Origin: Penium margaritaceum
Taxonomy: Eukaryota > Streptophyta > Zygnematophyceae > Desmidiales > Peniaceae
Assembly: GCA_023375785.1 (NCBI GenBank)
Contig: SZWC01018997.1
Location: 27,510-54,531 of the forward strand
Length of the DNA: 27,022 bases
Reading direction: 5' to 3'
Both the position numbers and the translations under genes were made by a program. The notes below the pieces were generated by a model. The model ran no database searches. It was not told the origin of the DNA and saw only the letters and a program-made list of their open reading frames with translations. Below are positions 9,337 to 19,111 of the stretch, in pieces (the stretch's first letter is position 1; every line of letters begins with the position of its first letter).

Positions 9337-9366
9337 CGGGACAGTTAGTCCCGCGACTAACTCCCG
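9337..9366 (+). other. Bulged stem-loop near LTR 3' end
   Basis: CGGG (9337-9340) pairs with CCCG (9363-9366). A 2-base bulge, AC, follows on the 5' side. AGTTAGTC (9343-9350) then pairs perfectly with GACTAACT (9355-9362) around the loop CCGC. Element C has the same architecture at 26730-26757, including the 2-base bulge and the same loop, with one compensatory pair change and one G-T pair. This pattern suggests selection on RNA structure. Confidence 0.65.
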
Positions 9367-9569
9367 AGCTCTCCCACCAGCCGCCTCCTCCACTCTCCTC
9401 CACCAGTCTCTCCCCGCTGACCTCACCCTCATCAACATTCCAATGCAGAACAAATTATTTTGGCCATTTGTATCTCTAAGTTCTTGCATTGCGTTATAGT
9501 CAAGGCTCTTTACACATAATGTAAAAGGACCGAAAATTCATATAAAACACATTATGGATAGCATGAGGT

Positions 9570-9758
9570 GTGGATGTATCATACGAGTATTTTTGGAGGA
9601 GGGTATTCCATGCATGTATGCTTAAGCGTTCTTACTACATGCTAGAGGAACATTTGGAGACAACTAGAAAATACTTCTCACAACAAATTTATATTTTGTT
9701 CACGAGCACAATCCGCAACAACTCCATTTGTACTTTACAACACGCTAAAGAATTATAG
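9570..9758 (+). CDS. Short unrecognised ORF (62 codons), doubtful
   Basis: This is an ATG-started frame with mixed amino-acid composition (for example MLEEHLETTRKYFSQQIY) in an AT-rich region. After its stop the same frame reads on plausibly for about 40 codons, so it may be a decayed piece of a longer gene together with the next frame. I do not recognise a family. It has no homologue in the window, and chance cannot be excluded. Confidence 0.2.
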   Translation: MDVSYEYFWRRVFHACMLKRSYYMLEEHLETTRKYFSQQIYILFTSTIRNNSICTLQHAKEL

Positions 9759-9772
9759 ATTCATCTAGCACA

Positions 9773-10243
9773 TTGGTGTGGTCATGTTCAACCAGACATC
9801 AACCTATGGTCTATCAACGTGTCAATGACAGTTTTACGTTATGGATGTCACGATCATACAATAGGCTTCTAGTGAAACGAGCCACAACGAACACCTTTGT
9901 AATTGTTGTCTATATAGCAAAAACTTCATATGAAAAAGTGGTAACTATGTACGAGGATGAGGATGAAAACCTACACAAAGATGGCTATGAAAGTGATCAC
10001 AACTTTGATGATGATGACATGGATGTAGATAATGCAGAAGATTACCTTCTACCTTTTGCTAGTATAATTTGGATCATTCCATTAAGGTTTTTTCTGTGTA
10101 CAAGAAAGAATTATATAATTTATGAAGTCATGAACCAATTACATAATCAATTAACATGTATGACTCCACCAAACAAGTTTAGCGGACAATGCTCATACAA
10201 ATTTGGCGACCGCCACTATCACCTTTATAGTATGCATATCTAA
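9773..10243 (+). CDS. Unrecognised ORF (156 codons) with acidic segment
   Basis: This is the longest open frame in the AT-rich spacer. The N-terminal third has mixed composition. Residues about 60-95 are very acidic (EDEDENLHKDGYESD and a following DDDDMDVDNAED), and a short hydrophobic stretch follows (LLPFASIIWIIPLRFFL), which might be a membrane segment. The ATG at 9773 is the only start choice I can see. No domain is recognised. Length and composition are better than random for this AT content, but no splice structure, codon pattern or neighbour supports it. It could be a gene fragment or exon relic. Confidence 0.25.
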   Translation: MVWSCSTRHQPMVYQRVNDSFTLWMSRSYNRLLVKRATTNTFVIVVYIAKTSYEKVVTMYEDEDENLHKDGYESDHNFDDDDMDVDNAEDYLLPFASIIWIIPLRFFLCTRKNYIIYEVMNQLHNQLTCMTPPNKFSGQCSYKFGDRHYHLYSMHI

Positions 10244-11029
10244 CTTCTATAGTGAATATTTTTGTTCTAAATAGTGGAAATTATTATAATTTGAAAATGA
10301 AAACCAACTAATAAGAAAGTTCGAACCCAGGAATGAGTGTAATGTTATAATTTTTCATGTGGATGTGAAGTTGTTTCAGAGCTTCCTAGAAATGCAAATA
10401 TATCAGGAAGAAGAAGAAAAAGTATAGCTGTAAAAGTTTCGAGAAGACTCTTTATTCCATGTTCGAAGGATCCCTCTCTCTCTTATCCAAATGCATATCC
10501 TCTATAATTATGTATTCTACAAATTACTACACCTTGATTTTCTTCTTCATGCCACTCTCGTATTTAAACATTGATGCACGTATGCTTCCTCATAGTAGTA
10601 TGACACTCTATGATGGTAAATTTTTCTTCTACGAGTGAGCAGAGCTCTCACACAACACGTGTTGTTTTGTTCAAAATATGAACACTAACACTTATCTCAT
10701 TCACTACATATTCGTAGAGATCATCTCAATTCTCCACAAAATATACCCTTTCCTTACATAACTATGCTTTGAGTAGCCGGAGATGTTTATTCCGGTTCAT
10801 GTGGGCAAAAACTGCCTTTTAAAACATCATAGGGATAGAGTGTAAGAATTTTTCTACGTTAAATTTATTGTGAACAAAAACAATAACGACCATGGGAACA
10901 TTGATAATGACCATTGTTGATAACATTTCCTTATTATATTATTGACCTGTTTTAGAGGCCCTTGCATATCTAAGAATGAAATTATCGCAGGTTGATTAGC
11001 ATTACAACACTAAGGTGAGTGAAAGACAT

Positions 11030-12290
11030 CATTCGAGGTGGGAGGTAAGGTTGAGGAATGGCACATGTGACATGTCATAGGCGAGCAAGCACAACGAGGC
11101 ACACACATGAAAATCAGGAGTTAAGCAAGCAAGAACATGCAGGCAAGAATGTAAGTTTATAAGTAGGTGGGCAAGGAAGATAGGTACGTGAATAGGTAGG
11201 TAGGAAAACATGTAAGCAGGCAGGTAGGCAAGAAAGAAAGGTAAGTACACATTTACGTACTAAAGTAGGAATGTAAGTAGGCAAGTAGACATGCAAGCAA
11301 TCACATTTGTACAGGTAAGATAGAAGGAAGGCAAGCAAGTAAGACAAGTAGATGAGCAAGTTGATAGGAATGTATGTAGGTAGGATGGCAGGCAAGTAAG
11401 GTGTGAAAGCATGAAGACAGGCAAGTAATAGGAAAGGAAGGAGTTAAGGGGAGAAAGCAAAACACCAGGTAGGTAAACAAGAACAAGTAGCCAACAAGGT
11501 ATGGAAGAATCTTACTTGCCTACATGCATGCATTTAAACAGTAAGGAGACATGTGGGCAAGGAGGCAAGCAATGCAGGTAGGCAAGTAGGGAGGGAAGGG
11601 CAAGTAGGCAAGAAGGCAAAAGTAGGCAAGTAGGTTAAAGTACGCAAGCACACATAGGCAAGCAAGCAAGAAGGTGGACAAGAAACCAAGGCAGGAAAAT
11701 AGGTAGGTAGGTAGTTAGAAACATGCAGTTAAGAATGCACATGGAGAGAGGTAGGAGAGTAAGTAGGCAAGCAACCACAAAAAGACAAAGACACATTGAT
11801 TAGGTAGACAAGCAAGCAAGAAAGTGGACATGCGGGCATGTAGGCAAGTACGCAAGCAAAGATCACATACAAATACAAAGGCATGCATGGAAGTAAGATC
11901 GTAGGCAATTAAGGTGGGCAAGAAGGCATCAAAGCAACCACATGAGAAACAAGGCAAGCAACGCAATAAAGTAAAATCAATCAAGTAGGTAAGCATGAAG
12001 GCAAGCAAGCAAGCACAAGTATGTAACCAAGCATGCAAGTAGGCAAAGCACGCGAAAAATTAATCCAGACAAACACACAAGTAGGAAATTACAAGGAAGC
12101 ATGCATAGTTGGGCAAGCAGGTACAAGCAAGTAAGGAGGTACAAGCAAGTAAGGAAGTACAAGCAAGAAAGCAAGCATTGGCAGGTATGACGGCACAAAA
12201 GTGCAGGTTGGCATGTAAGCAAGCAAGTAGGTTGGAAAGCAAGGCAATTAGGCAGAATGGTAAACAAAGAGACATATACACAGAAAAATG
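11030..12290. repeat. Degenerate CAAG/GGCAAGTA low-complexity block
   Basis: About 1.25 kb is built from shuffled words such as GGCAAGTA, GCAAGCAAG, TAGGTAGG and GGAAGGCAAG on the + strand. No fixed period holds for long, so it looks like an old, mutated tetranucleotide array. Open frames on the - strand (Leu/Cys/Tyr/Pro-rich) follow from the repeat words and are not genes. Confidence 0.8.
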
Positions 12291-13510
12291 AATATATGAA
12301 GAGACGATTGATCGCATGATACACATAGAAATAGTCAAATATACAAATAGACAGGCAAATCGACAACTGAAAAAATATGAAGAGATATAAAAACAATTGT
12401 GGAAATAATTCATGTTGGGATAGATGAAAAAACAAACCAGTCTTAGAATAAAGGTAGCTTGATACAAGAGACAAAAAGACAAGAGAAGATATGGATCTAG
12501 AAATACAAAAAAGAATAAAGAGATGTAAAACAAAACAGATATACGCAAACCATAAAGAAAAAAATATTGCTATATATGAAGATTGAACAAAAAATTGATA
12601 GATGGTTAGATAGGCATACATGTGTAGAGATACATATAAAAACAACAAAAGAACATATATAGAGACAAAACATACACAAATAGAAAGACATATAGTTTCA
12701 CCAACAAATAGATACATCCATAAACAACTAGAGAATCAAATGGAAAAATGGATTATTAAAGATATGGAAAAAAAACCTGACATGAAATACATAGACATAT
12801 TGATAGATAGAAGGAAAGTCAAAAGAAGAGAGACACACACAAACCAAAATACAAACAAAGTAAAGGCATACAAGTAATTTGAATTGGAACACATAGAGTG
12901 GGATAGACAGAGAAATGGATGGAAAAAAATTAATATAAATAGAGTTATGGATAATAAACCAGGCACATAAACTAATAGACAAATGACAGACGAACAAATA
13001 ATGGAAACCATGGGTACCTAAATAGATAGACTCGAAAAGACATGGATGTGGACGTAGATAAAGAGATAAATAGACAAAACTATTCTTAGATTGATAGTCA
13101 GAAAAATATACATAGATAAATAGAAATATCGATAGACATACAGATTAAGGGAAAAATAGATAGATAGGAAGAAAAAATATAGAAAACCAATCATTCAAAT
13201 AGTTAACTCATAGAGAAAATACATACAAAGAAACAAAGAGAAGATAAACACATCTCAATACAGAAATATTAATAGAAATATGGATGAAAAATAAAGGATG
13301 GATACGTGTATAGACAAACAAATGAAAATAAAGGCAAATGCACAATAATTGCATAAATGGATGGATAGATGGAGAGAAAAATACAAGAAGAGATAGATAG
13401 ACGGAAAGAAAGATGGGCAGATAGAAATACCATCGGACGCATGAAGAAAAAGGCATACAAAAATATTTAGATTCAAATAGATAAAGAGATTGAAAACAAA
13501 CAGACATAAA
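12291..13510. repeat. Degenerate GATA/GACA/ATAG low-complexity block
   Basis: This adjoins the CAAG block and continues with A-rich words such as ATAGATAG, GACAGA, ACATAGA and AAATAGA. A purine-rich + strand creates long Phe/Leu/Ile/Ser-rich open frames on the - strand that mimic membrane proteins. I treat these as artefacts. The block stops abruptly at about 13510, where sequence of normal complexity begins. Confidence 0.75.
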
Positions 13511-13543
13511 CACCGACACAGAGAGATGGAGGAAGTGATGTCG

Positions 13544-13684
13544 TCACCAAGGAATCTTGGTTTTCTTGCAAGGATGGATGAATGTGTCTGCCACCGCTTG
13601 CACGGAGAAGTGGGCCTCCACCTGCTTGTCAGGATCAAACCCTAGCACCATCCTATAGCCATGGACAAAACAAAGTGGACAAAG
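13544..13684 (-). pseudogene. Possible terminal exon or gene fragment, unrecognised
   Basis: On the - strand a stop-free frame runs from just after a TAG (complement of 13685-13687) to a TGA (complement of 13544-13546). It encodes about 46 residues of well-mixed, protein-like composition, including VLGFDPDKQVEAHFSV, AVADTFIHPC and a final KKTKIPW. A CTATAG just before the GATGGTGCTAGG stretch could be a splice acceptor. GC content is clearly higher than the flanks. No ATG is needed if this is a last exon. I do not recognise the family. A captured gene fragment or an isolated exon of a large gene is equally possible. Confidence 0.35.
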
Positions 13685-13689
13685 CTACC

Positions 13690-15911
13690 ACACGTCCATT
13701 GTGACATAGACATGGCTTTGTGACACGCTAATTATTTCGGCATGTGTGTGTGTAAACAATTTAGATGCATCATGGCTTCCAAACATAGACATGACTACTT
13801 CCTAAGGATAGAGCTACAAAGGTATTACATCACGTGAACCCATAATGTGATGCTTCAACATACGTTTGACCCTTTCATCTTTAGCTTGCACGTCCCAGCG
13901 TCCTTCGATGACCGTGAGGGGCTTAATAGTTCATGCAAAACGTGTGGCACCCACCGTATGGCGCCTGGTTGAATTCACAACATGTGGGTGCAAGCATTAT
14001 GCATGTGTTCAACACTAAGGGTTTTAAGGTCAAATTACACCACATAGTGTTCACCGTTTGGGGGCCTACTGTTTGTGGCACATCTATCCATTGAAGAGTT
14101 CAAAGTCTAGTATGAGATGTTCATGTCCATCAAAAACCTACGAGGTAACGAGGCAAGTCTCAGTTACAGCAAATATTATGATGCCATGGTGTCAAGTAAA
14201 GAGGAATGTTTTGTCGATGACACAAAAAGGGAGAGTGACATTGTTTGCTAATGTGGGGAATGGCTTGAGACATTGAAGAAGATTCTCAAAAAATTGATGA
14301 TATATTCATACACGTGACACCCTACACCCCATCATATGTAGTTTTCTTCATAGCCTTTGAAGTCAGCGTAGCATAAAATAGAATTTGTTAAAGCACCATT
14401 CACATTAAAGTATTCATTCTGACGTGTTCATTCACAATGCACGATGTGGATTAAATGGTCCACTTCACTTTTCTAATGGAATTTAAACAACATGAGATGT
14501 TATGCGTATCCACTTTAGAAGCATTTACCGTCTTTGATGTGATCTCATCGCCTTGATTTACTTAATTTGGACATTATGTTATCCATGTTAGTAAACATAT
14601 TTCAACCTAGAAAAATATCATTTTGCTTTTAACCAAAATTAACTTACGAAAATTTGCAACAAATGTTTGTGCAACATTCATCCTCAACTGAACATGACTA
14701 ATCAGTGTATTACATACATACACTCGCGATCATTCAAACTGGCCATATGAAGCTTTGTACCAAAAAGAAGACTTGAGAGTGCTGCAAGTGGGGGAAAATT
14801 GGAATTGAGAGACAGATATATGTTTCTCACCTTAAAGATGTTTTTTTATAAGAAAAGTTCCAAATTTATTACCTACTAAAGCGAAAGTGTAACAGCATGG
14901 GATGAATGAAAGTTTTCTACCATAAAAATGGCAAAAGTGTTGACGATTGAAGTGACGTCCGAGGTTCTTGTTTGACTACATGACACATGTTACTATGTGC
15001 ATCATATTACACTTTTGATCATGGATGAGGTTTTTCTACAAGAGAAAATGTATTATTTTTTATATGGAGGCCATGGATGCGAAGAAGGCGCTAATTGATC
15101 AACGTTGTCACAGTGGCATATAGTGATCAACTTTTCAATAATTTGGCTAATAACGATTAACATTTGAGAAGCGTGGTAATTGGAGATATTATTCAGTTAA
15201 TCCTAGCATGCAGAGATTGTTACTGAGAAAGGATTTTCACATAGAAGTTTTGTCGTTGTTATGGCAACTGCTTACTTGACAGCATGTGTTGGATTCATCG
15301 AAAGTAACGTGGGGATGTAGGCTTGCGATATGAGAAGGGTCAATTAATTCAGCTTGTACAAATTTTGAAATTAATATCATAAAGTAGAATTCCTTGAATC
15401 TGATTTCCATGGGTTTGAGCTTGAAAAACGCTATTTACAACACGTAGTACCACTTTTAGCGCCTCGATTACTCATGGTGTCAGTCAGATTATATAGAACG
15501 GAAATTGGAAGGTCAAATCAACGTTTGAGGTCCATGAAGGGCGTTCTCACATAACAAAAACTAAAAAGAACAGTGAATAGAAATCTTAAAAACTACATAA
15601 TATAAACAAAAATTTTATAGCTAAATTATACGAGTTTTTGAAGGGAGGAAACAACCTTATGAAATATTGATCCAAATATCCTACCATCCCATTCGTTCTC
15701 GACATGTAATTTTTATGAGAGAAAATTCTCTCATGATCAAGAGAAAATTGAAATAATTTATTTTGCAAAACATAAATAAAATTAGGGCCCAATTGTTGAT
15801 AAAATTCCAAAATAAATATCTAAAAAACTTGTTTTCAGATTTTATCTACAACTTTATAGTCTTATCTTCTTTATCAATATGAATATTTGGAGTTTAATGT
15901 GAAACATTATT
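13690..15911. other. AT-rich spacer, no clear gene
   Basis: The sequence is of normal complexity with many stops. One stretch at 14111-14248 on the + strand is stop-free for 46 codons with a protein-like composition (KNLRGNEASLSYSKYYDAMV), flanked by in-frame TAG and TAA. A 72-codon ATG frame overlaps it in another frame at 14058-14276. Neither resembles a known family to me. The stretch from 14290 to 15911 shows nothing I can name. Confidence 0.5.
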
Positions 15912-16207
15912 TGTTAAAGTAGAAAGATAAGTTCTTACGTAGTCCAGCCAAACCACTCCTACGCCTGTGGTTCGATCGCGACATTATCCCAGATTTGGGA
16001 TTTCCTGATTCCCAAGAGATGCACACACCAATGGGTAGTGTGGAGAATCGCCTAGCTGCCACGTAGGTCGGTACTTGGTGATCTTGCCACTTCTTGCTGG
16101 CCGGACGGGCGAGAGTATGGCTGTCAACGTTTGGCCTGGTCTTACTCACTTCTTGATCTCAATGATTCGTCATTTACTATTGCATCATCGATCCCCCTTT
16201 TGCAACA
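15912..16207 (+). mobile_element. 5' LTR of element B
   Basis: This 296-bp repeat starts TGTTAAAGTAG and ends TTTTGCAACA. It aligns end to end with 20895-21189. The terminal TGTT/AACA inverted repeat is intact. The start is fixed by loss of similarity immediately to the left: the 3' copy is preceded by different sequence. Confidence 0.88.
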
Positions 16208-16216
16208 TGGTATCCG
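16208..16216 (+). promoter_or_regulatory. Primer-binding site, initiator-Met tRNA type (partial)
   Basis: TGGTATCCG follows the LTR end without a spacer. Its first seven bases match the start of the plant initiator-Met primer-binding site, and the following bases diverge. It would prime minus-strand cDNA synthesis. Confidence 0.7.
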
Positions 16217-16244
16217 TTTTTTTTCCCCTCGCCTCTCTTGCCGT

Positions 16245-16620
16245 CTGGCCCCTCCGGTGGTGCACTTCGGCGCATCTGCGCCTCCTTCGACACGCCTGCG
16301 CCTGCTTTGGCGCATCTGAGACCCTCCTCTCCCCCTGCCGCGTCTGCCCCACCTCCCCCTCGCGCATCTTTGCTTACTTCGGCGCGTTTGCCCCCCCCCC
16401 TCAGCGCGTTTGCGCCTACTTTGGTGCGTTTGCACCTACTTTGGCATGTGGTGCCTACTTCAGTGCGCTTGCGCCTGCTTCGGCGCGTGGCGCCTGCTTC
16501 GGCGCGTTTCCATCTACGGGCCCCCTCCTTTGCCACGTTTTTGCCCACTTGGCACGCGACGCCTGCTTCGGGGTGTTGCGCCTCCTTTGGCGCGTTTGCG
16601 TCTGCGCCCCCCCCCTTGTT
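16245..16620 (+). repeat. Degenerate ~20-bp tandem repeats (GCGCGTTTGCGCCTACTTTG type)
   Basis: Successive units of about 20 bases read around the words GCGTTTGCGCCT and ACTTTGGCGC or GCTTCGGCGC. They are best preserved at about 16395-16510 and decay on both sides. They lie in the leader just after the primer-binding site, where packaging or dimerisation signals of LTR elements are usually found. No function is shown. Confidence 0.7.
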
Positions 16621-16854
16621 TGCCTTGTTGGTGGGTGCGTGTCCACCACCTCCGCCCCCTTGGTGCACGGAGCGCTTACTTCCACCTCCTGCGCGCGTGG
16701 TTCGCGCCTCCCTCCCCTTTTCTTCACCCTCCCACCTGCTGCCCTCCCCCCTTCCCTCTTCCTCTCCCTCCCCCTCCTACACCCTTCCTTTTGCCTCGTC
16801 CTCTCTCACGTCCGCCCCACCGTTGCTCCCTCCCTGTCCATCCCGTCTGCCAGC

Positions 16855-17040
16855 CCATCCGTCCATTGGTTCTTTCGTCTGTCCTTCTGTCCGTTCGTCC
16901 ATCTGTCTCTCCCGTCCGTCCGTCACGTCCGTCCGTCACGTCCGTCCGTCCGTCACGTCCATCCATCCGTCCGTCCGTCCGTCCTTCCGTCTGTCTGTCT
17001 GCCCGTTTGTCTGTCCGTCCATCCGTCCGTCTGTCCCTCC
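16855..17040 (+). repeat. (CCGT)n-type tetranucleotide tract
   Basis: Repeated CCGT and CTGT words, with CACGTCCGTCCGT blocks recurring three times at about 16917-16962, form an imperfect tetranucleotide microsatellite within the leader of element B. Confidence 0.85.
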
Positions 17041-17477
17041 CTCTCTCCCACGCTCTCCTTCCCCCTCCCTCTCCATTGATCCCATCTTCCCCCTCTCCCC
17101 CTCTCCCTTGCTCCCTTCTTCTCGTCCTTCCCCTCCCCCCCCTCGTTTCCGTCCTCCCCTCGCCCCCACGTCCATCTGTCCATCCGCCCACCCCCCCTTT
17201 TGGCCCTTCCCCTCTCTCCCACGCTATCATTCCCCCCTCCCTCTCCCTTGATCCCGTCTCCCCCTTCTCCCCCTCTCCCTGGCTCCCTTCCTCTCATCCC
17301 TTTCCTCCTCTCTCCCTCATTCCCAGTCCTCCCCTCTCCCTCTCGTCCGTCTGTCCTTCCGTCCGCACCGATCCGCCCCTCCCTTCCTCTCTTCCCCACA
17401 CCCGACCCCTCCCTTCCCTCTCCTCGCTCCCGTCCACCCCTCCCCCTCTCCCCAGCCCTCCTCTCTCTCTCTCTCTC

Positions 17478-18850
17478 GCTCTTTCCCATCCTCTCTCTTC
17501 TCCCTCTCCTCCCTGCCAGCCCCCTCCTCTCTCCCCCCTTCACCCCTCCTTCCCTCGACCCCAGTCCATCCCTCCCCCTCTTCCTTCCTTCCCTCTCGTC
17601 TCCTCTCCCCTCTTCCACCTCTCTCCCCTCTCTTGCTCCTCGGCCCCTATGCCTCCGTCCATCCCTTTCTTCCTGCCTCCCTCTCCCCTCTCCCTCTCTC
17701 TCTCTCTCTCGCTCTTTCCCATCCTCTCTCTTCTCCCTCTCCTCCCTGCCAGCCCCCTCCTCTCTCCCCCCTTCACCCCTCCTTCCCTCGACCCCAGTCC
17801 ATCCCTCCCCCTCTTCCTTCCTTCCCTCTCGTCTCCTCTCCCCTCTTCCACCTCTCTCCCCTCTCTTGCTCCTCGGCCCCTATGCCTCCGTCCATCCCTT
17901 TCTTCCTGCCTCCCTCTCCCCTCTCCCTCTCTCTCTCTCTCTCGCTCTTTCCCATCCTCTCTCTTCTCCCTCTCCTCCCTGCCAGCCCCCTCCTCTCTCC
18001 CCCCTTCACCCCTCCTTCCCTCGACCCCAGTCCATCCCTCCCCCTCTTCCTTCCTTCCCTCTCGTCTCCTCTCCCCTCTTCCACCTCTCTCCCCTCTCTT
18101 GCTCCTCGGCCCCTATGCCTCCGTCCATCCCTTTCTTCCTGCCTCCCTCTCCCCTCTCCCTCTCTCTCTCTCTCTCGCTCTTTCCCATCCTCTCTCTTCT
18201 CCCTCTCCTCCCTGCCAGCCCCCTCCTCTCTCCCCCCTTCACCCCTCCTTCCCTCGACCCCAGTCCATCCCTCCCCCTCTTCCTTCCTTCCCTCTCGTCT
18301 CCTCTCCCCTCTTCCACCTCTCTCCCCTCTCTTGCTCCTCGGCCCCTATGCCTCCGTCCATCCCTTTCTTCCTGCCTCCCTCTCCCCTCTCCCTCTCTCT
18401 CTCTCTCTCGCTCTTTCCCATCCTCTCTCTTCTCCCTCTCCTCCCTGCCAGCCCCCTCCTCTCTCCCCCCTTCACCCCTCCTTCCCTCGACCCCAGTCCA
18501 TCCCTCCCCCTCTTCCTTCCTTCCCTCTCGTCTCCTCTCCCCTCTTCCACCTCTCTCCCCTCTCTTGCTCCTCGGCCCCTATGCCTCCGTCCATCCCTTT
18601 CTTCCTGCCTCCCTCTCCCCTCTCCCTCTCTCTCTCTCTCTCGCTCTTTCCCATCCTCTCTCTTTTCCCTCTCCTCCCAACGAGCCCCCACATCTCTCTC
18701 CCCTTCACCCGTCCTTCCCTTGACCCTAGTCCACCCCTCCCCCTCTTCCTTCCTTCCCTCTCGTCTCCTCTCCCCTCTTCCACCTCTCTCCCCTCTCTTG
18801 CTCCTAGGCCCCTATGCCTCCGTCCATCCCTTTCTTCCTGCCTCCCTCCC
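17478..18850 (+). repeat. 233-bp tandem array, five matching units plus one diverged
   Basis: The phrase GCTCTTTCCCATCCTCTCTC recurs at 17478, 17711, 17944, 18177, 18410 and 18643 (last copy with an early change), exactly 233 bp apart. Units starting at the first five positions look base-for-base identical by eye. The sixth has about ten changes in its first 90 bp, then matches again until about 18825. Because 233 is not a multiple of 3, successive units are read in different frames. Each unit also contains a short (CT)n run at its end. The sequence is pyrimidine-rich and has no coding meaning that I can support. Confidence 0.93.
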
Positions 18851-19111
18851 TCCTCTTCCTCTCTCTATCCCACTCTCTCTCTCTCTCTCTCTCCCCCTCC
18901 ATGATTTCCTCCTCTGCCTATTCTATACCGCCTCTCCTCTCCCTTCCTGTCTTCTCCTCCTCCACCCAATCATCTTTGCCTTCCCCACCAGTCCTTCCCT
19001 TCCCTCCTTCCTCCTCTTGTGTCCCTCTTCCCAGTCTCTCCATTCCTCCGTCTCTTTCTCCCTATGCACGTGGCCCCGTCTGTCCGCGTCCACTCCCCCT
19101 CCTATTGCCTC

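Larger units (their letters stand above)
1..9437 (+). mobile_element. Element A: degenerate Ty1/copia LTR retrotransposon, 5' end off window
   Basis: The domain order gag, zinc knuckle, protease, integrase, reverse transcriptase, RNase H, LTR is diagnostic of Ty1/copia; in Ty3/gypsy elements integrase follows RT. All domains lie on the + strand. The 3' boundary is set by the terminal CAACA at 9433-9437, matching the end of element C's LTR. No 5' LTR or primer-binding site is found upstream of gag. The pyrimidine-rich sequence from position 1 is therefore taken, by analogy with element B, as the untranslated leader, with the 5' LTR outside the window. Coding sequence is GC-rich, unlike the AT-rich flank at 9438. 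At least three frameshifts, several TAG stops and altered catalytic motifs make this copy non-functional. The element class is certain; the left boundary is inferred. Confidence 0.85.
8925..9437 (+). mobile_element. 3' LTR of element A
   Basis: The segment starts TGTTAAAG and ends ATCAACA, giving the terminal inverted repeat TGTT/AACA also seen in element B. It aligns at both ends and in several internal blocks with the LTR of element C, for example CGACCCGATAGGGGTCA near 9130. Its 3' part holds three CCCCTCAC-plus-palindrome units and a bulged hairpin. A TAAATAT at 9210-9216 is a possible TATA-like promoter element. The left edge is less sure than the right, because homology with element C continues ~60 bp upstream and only one LTR of this element is in the window. 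Confidence 0.75.
9438..11029. other. AT-rich spacer without recognisable gene
   Basis: Base composition drops abruptly to AT-rich right after the LTR of element A. Apart from two small open frames (9570-9758 and 9773-10243), I see no conserved domain, repeat array or RNA gene. Stops are frequent in all frames after 10243. Confidence 0.6.
16620..19060 (+). repeat. Pyrimidine-rich leader of element B
   Basis: About 2.4 kb is almost entirely C and T on the + strand, including a (CCGT)n-like tract and the 233-bp array listed separately. It carries no stops on the + strand in long stretches, which yields a spurious 944-codon open frame. No conserved protein motif is present before the zinc knuckle at 19112. 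Where an autonomous copia element would have its capsid gene, there is only this low-complexity DNA. Confidence 0.75.

Noticed and set aside
11029..13638. Long - strand ORFs resembling multi-pass membrane proteins rich in Leu, Cys, Phe and Tyr
   Set aside because: They arise from reading tetranucleotide words such as CTTG, TACC and TATC. Several frames are open at once and the protein composition follows the repeat.
15907..16149. Antisense ORF in the 5' LTR of element B, with a counterpart at 20889-21131
   Set aside because: The two translations are out of frame with each other over much of their length because of an indel between the LTRs. There is no sign of coding constraint.
17540..18783. 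Repeated identical 103-codon ORFs on the - strand
   Set aside because: They are the complement of the 233-bp CT-rich units (Arg/Glu/Gly-rich by composition) and carry no domain.
17478..18850. CRISPR-like regular array
   Set aside because: The whole 233-bp unit is repeated with no unique spacers, and the context is a eukaryotic retrotransposon.
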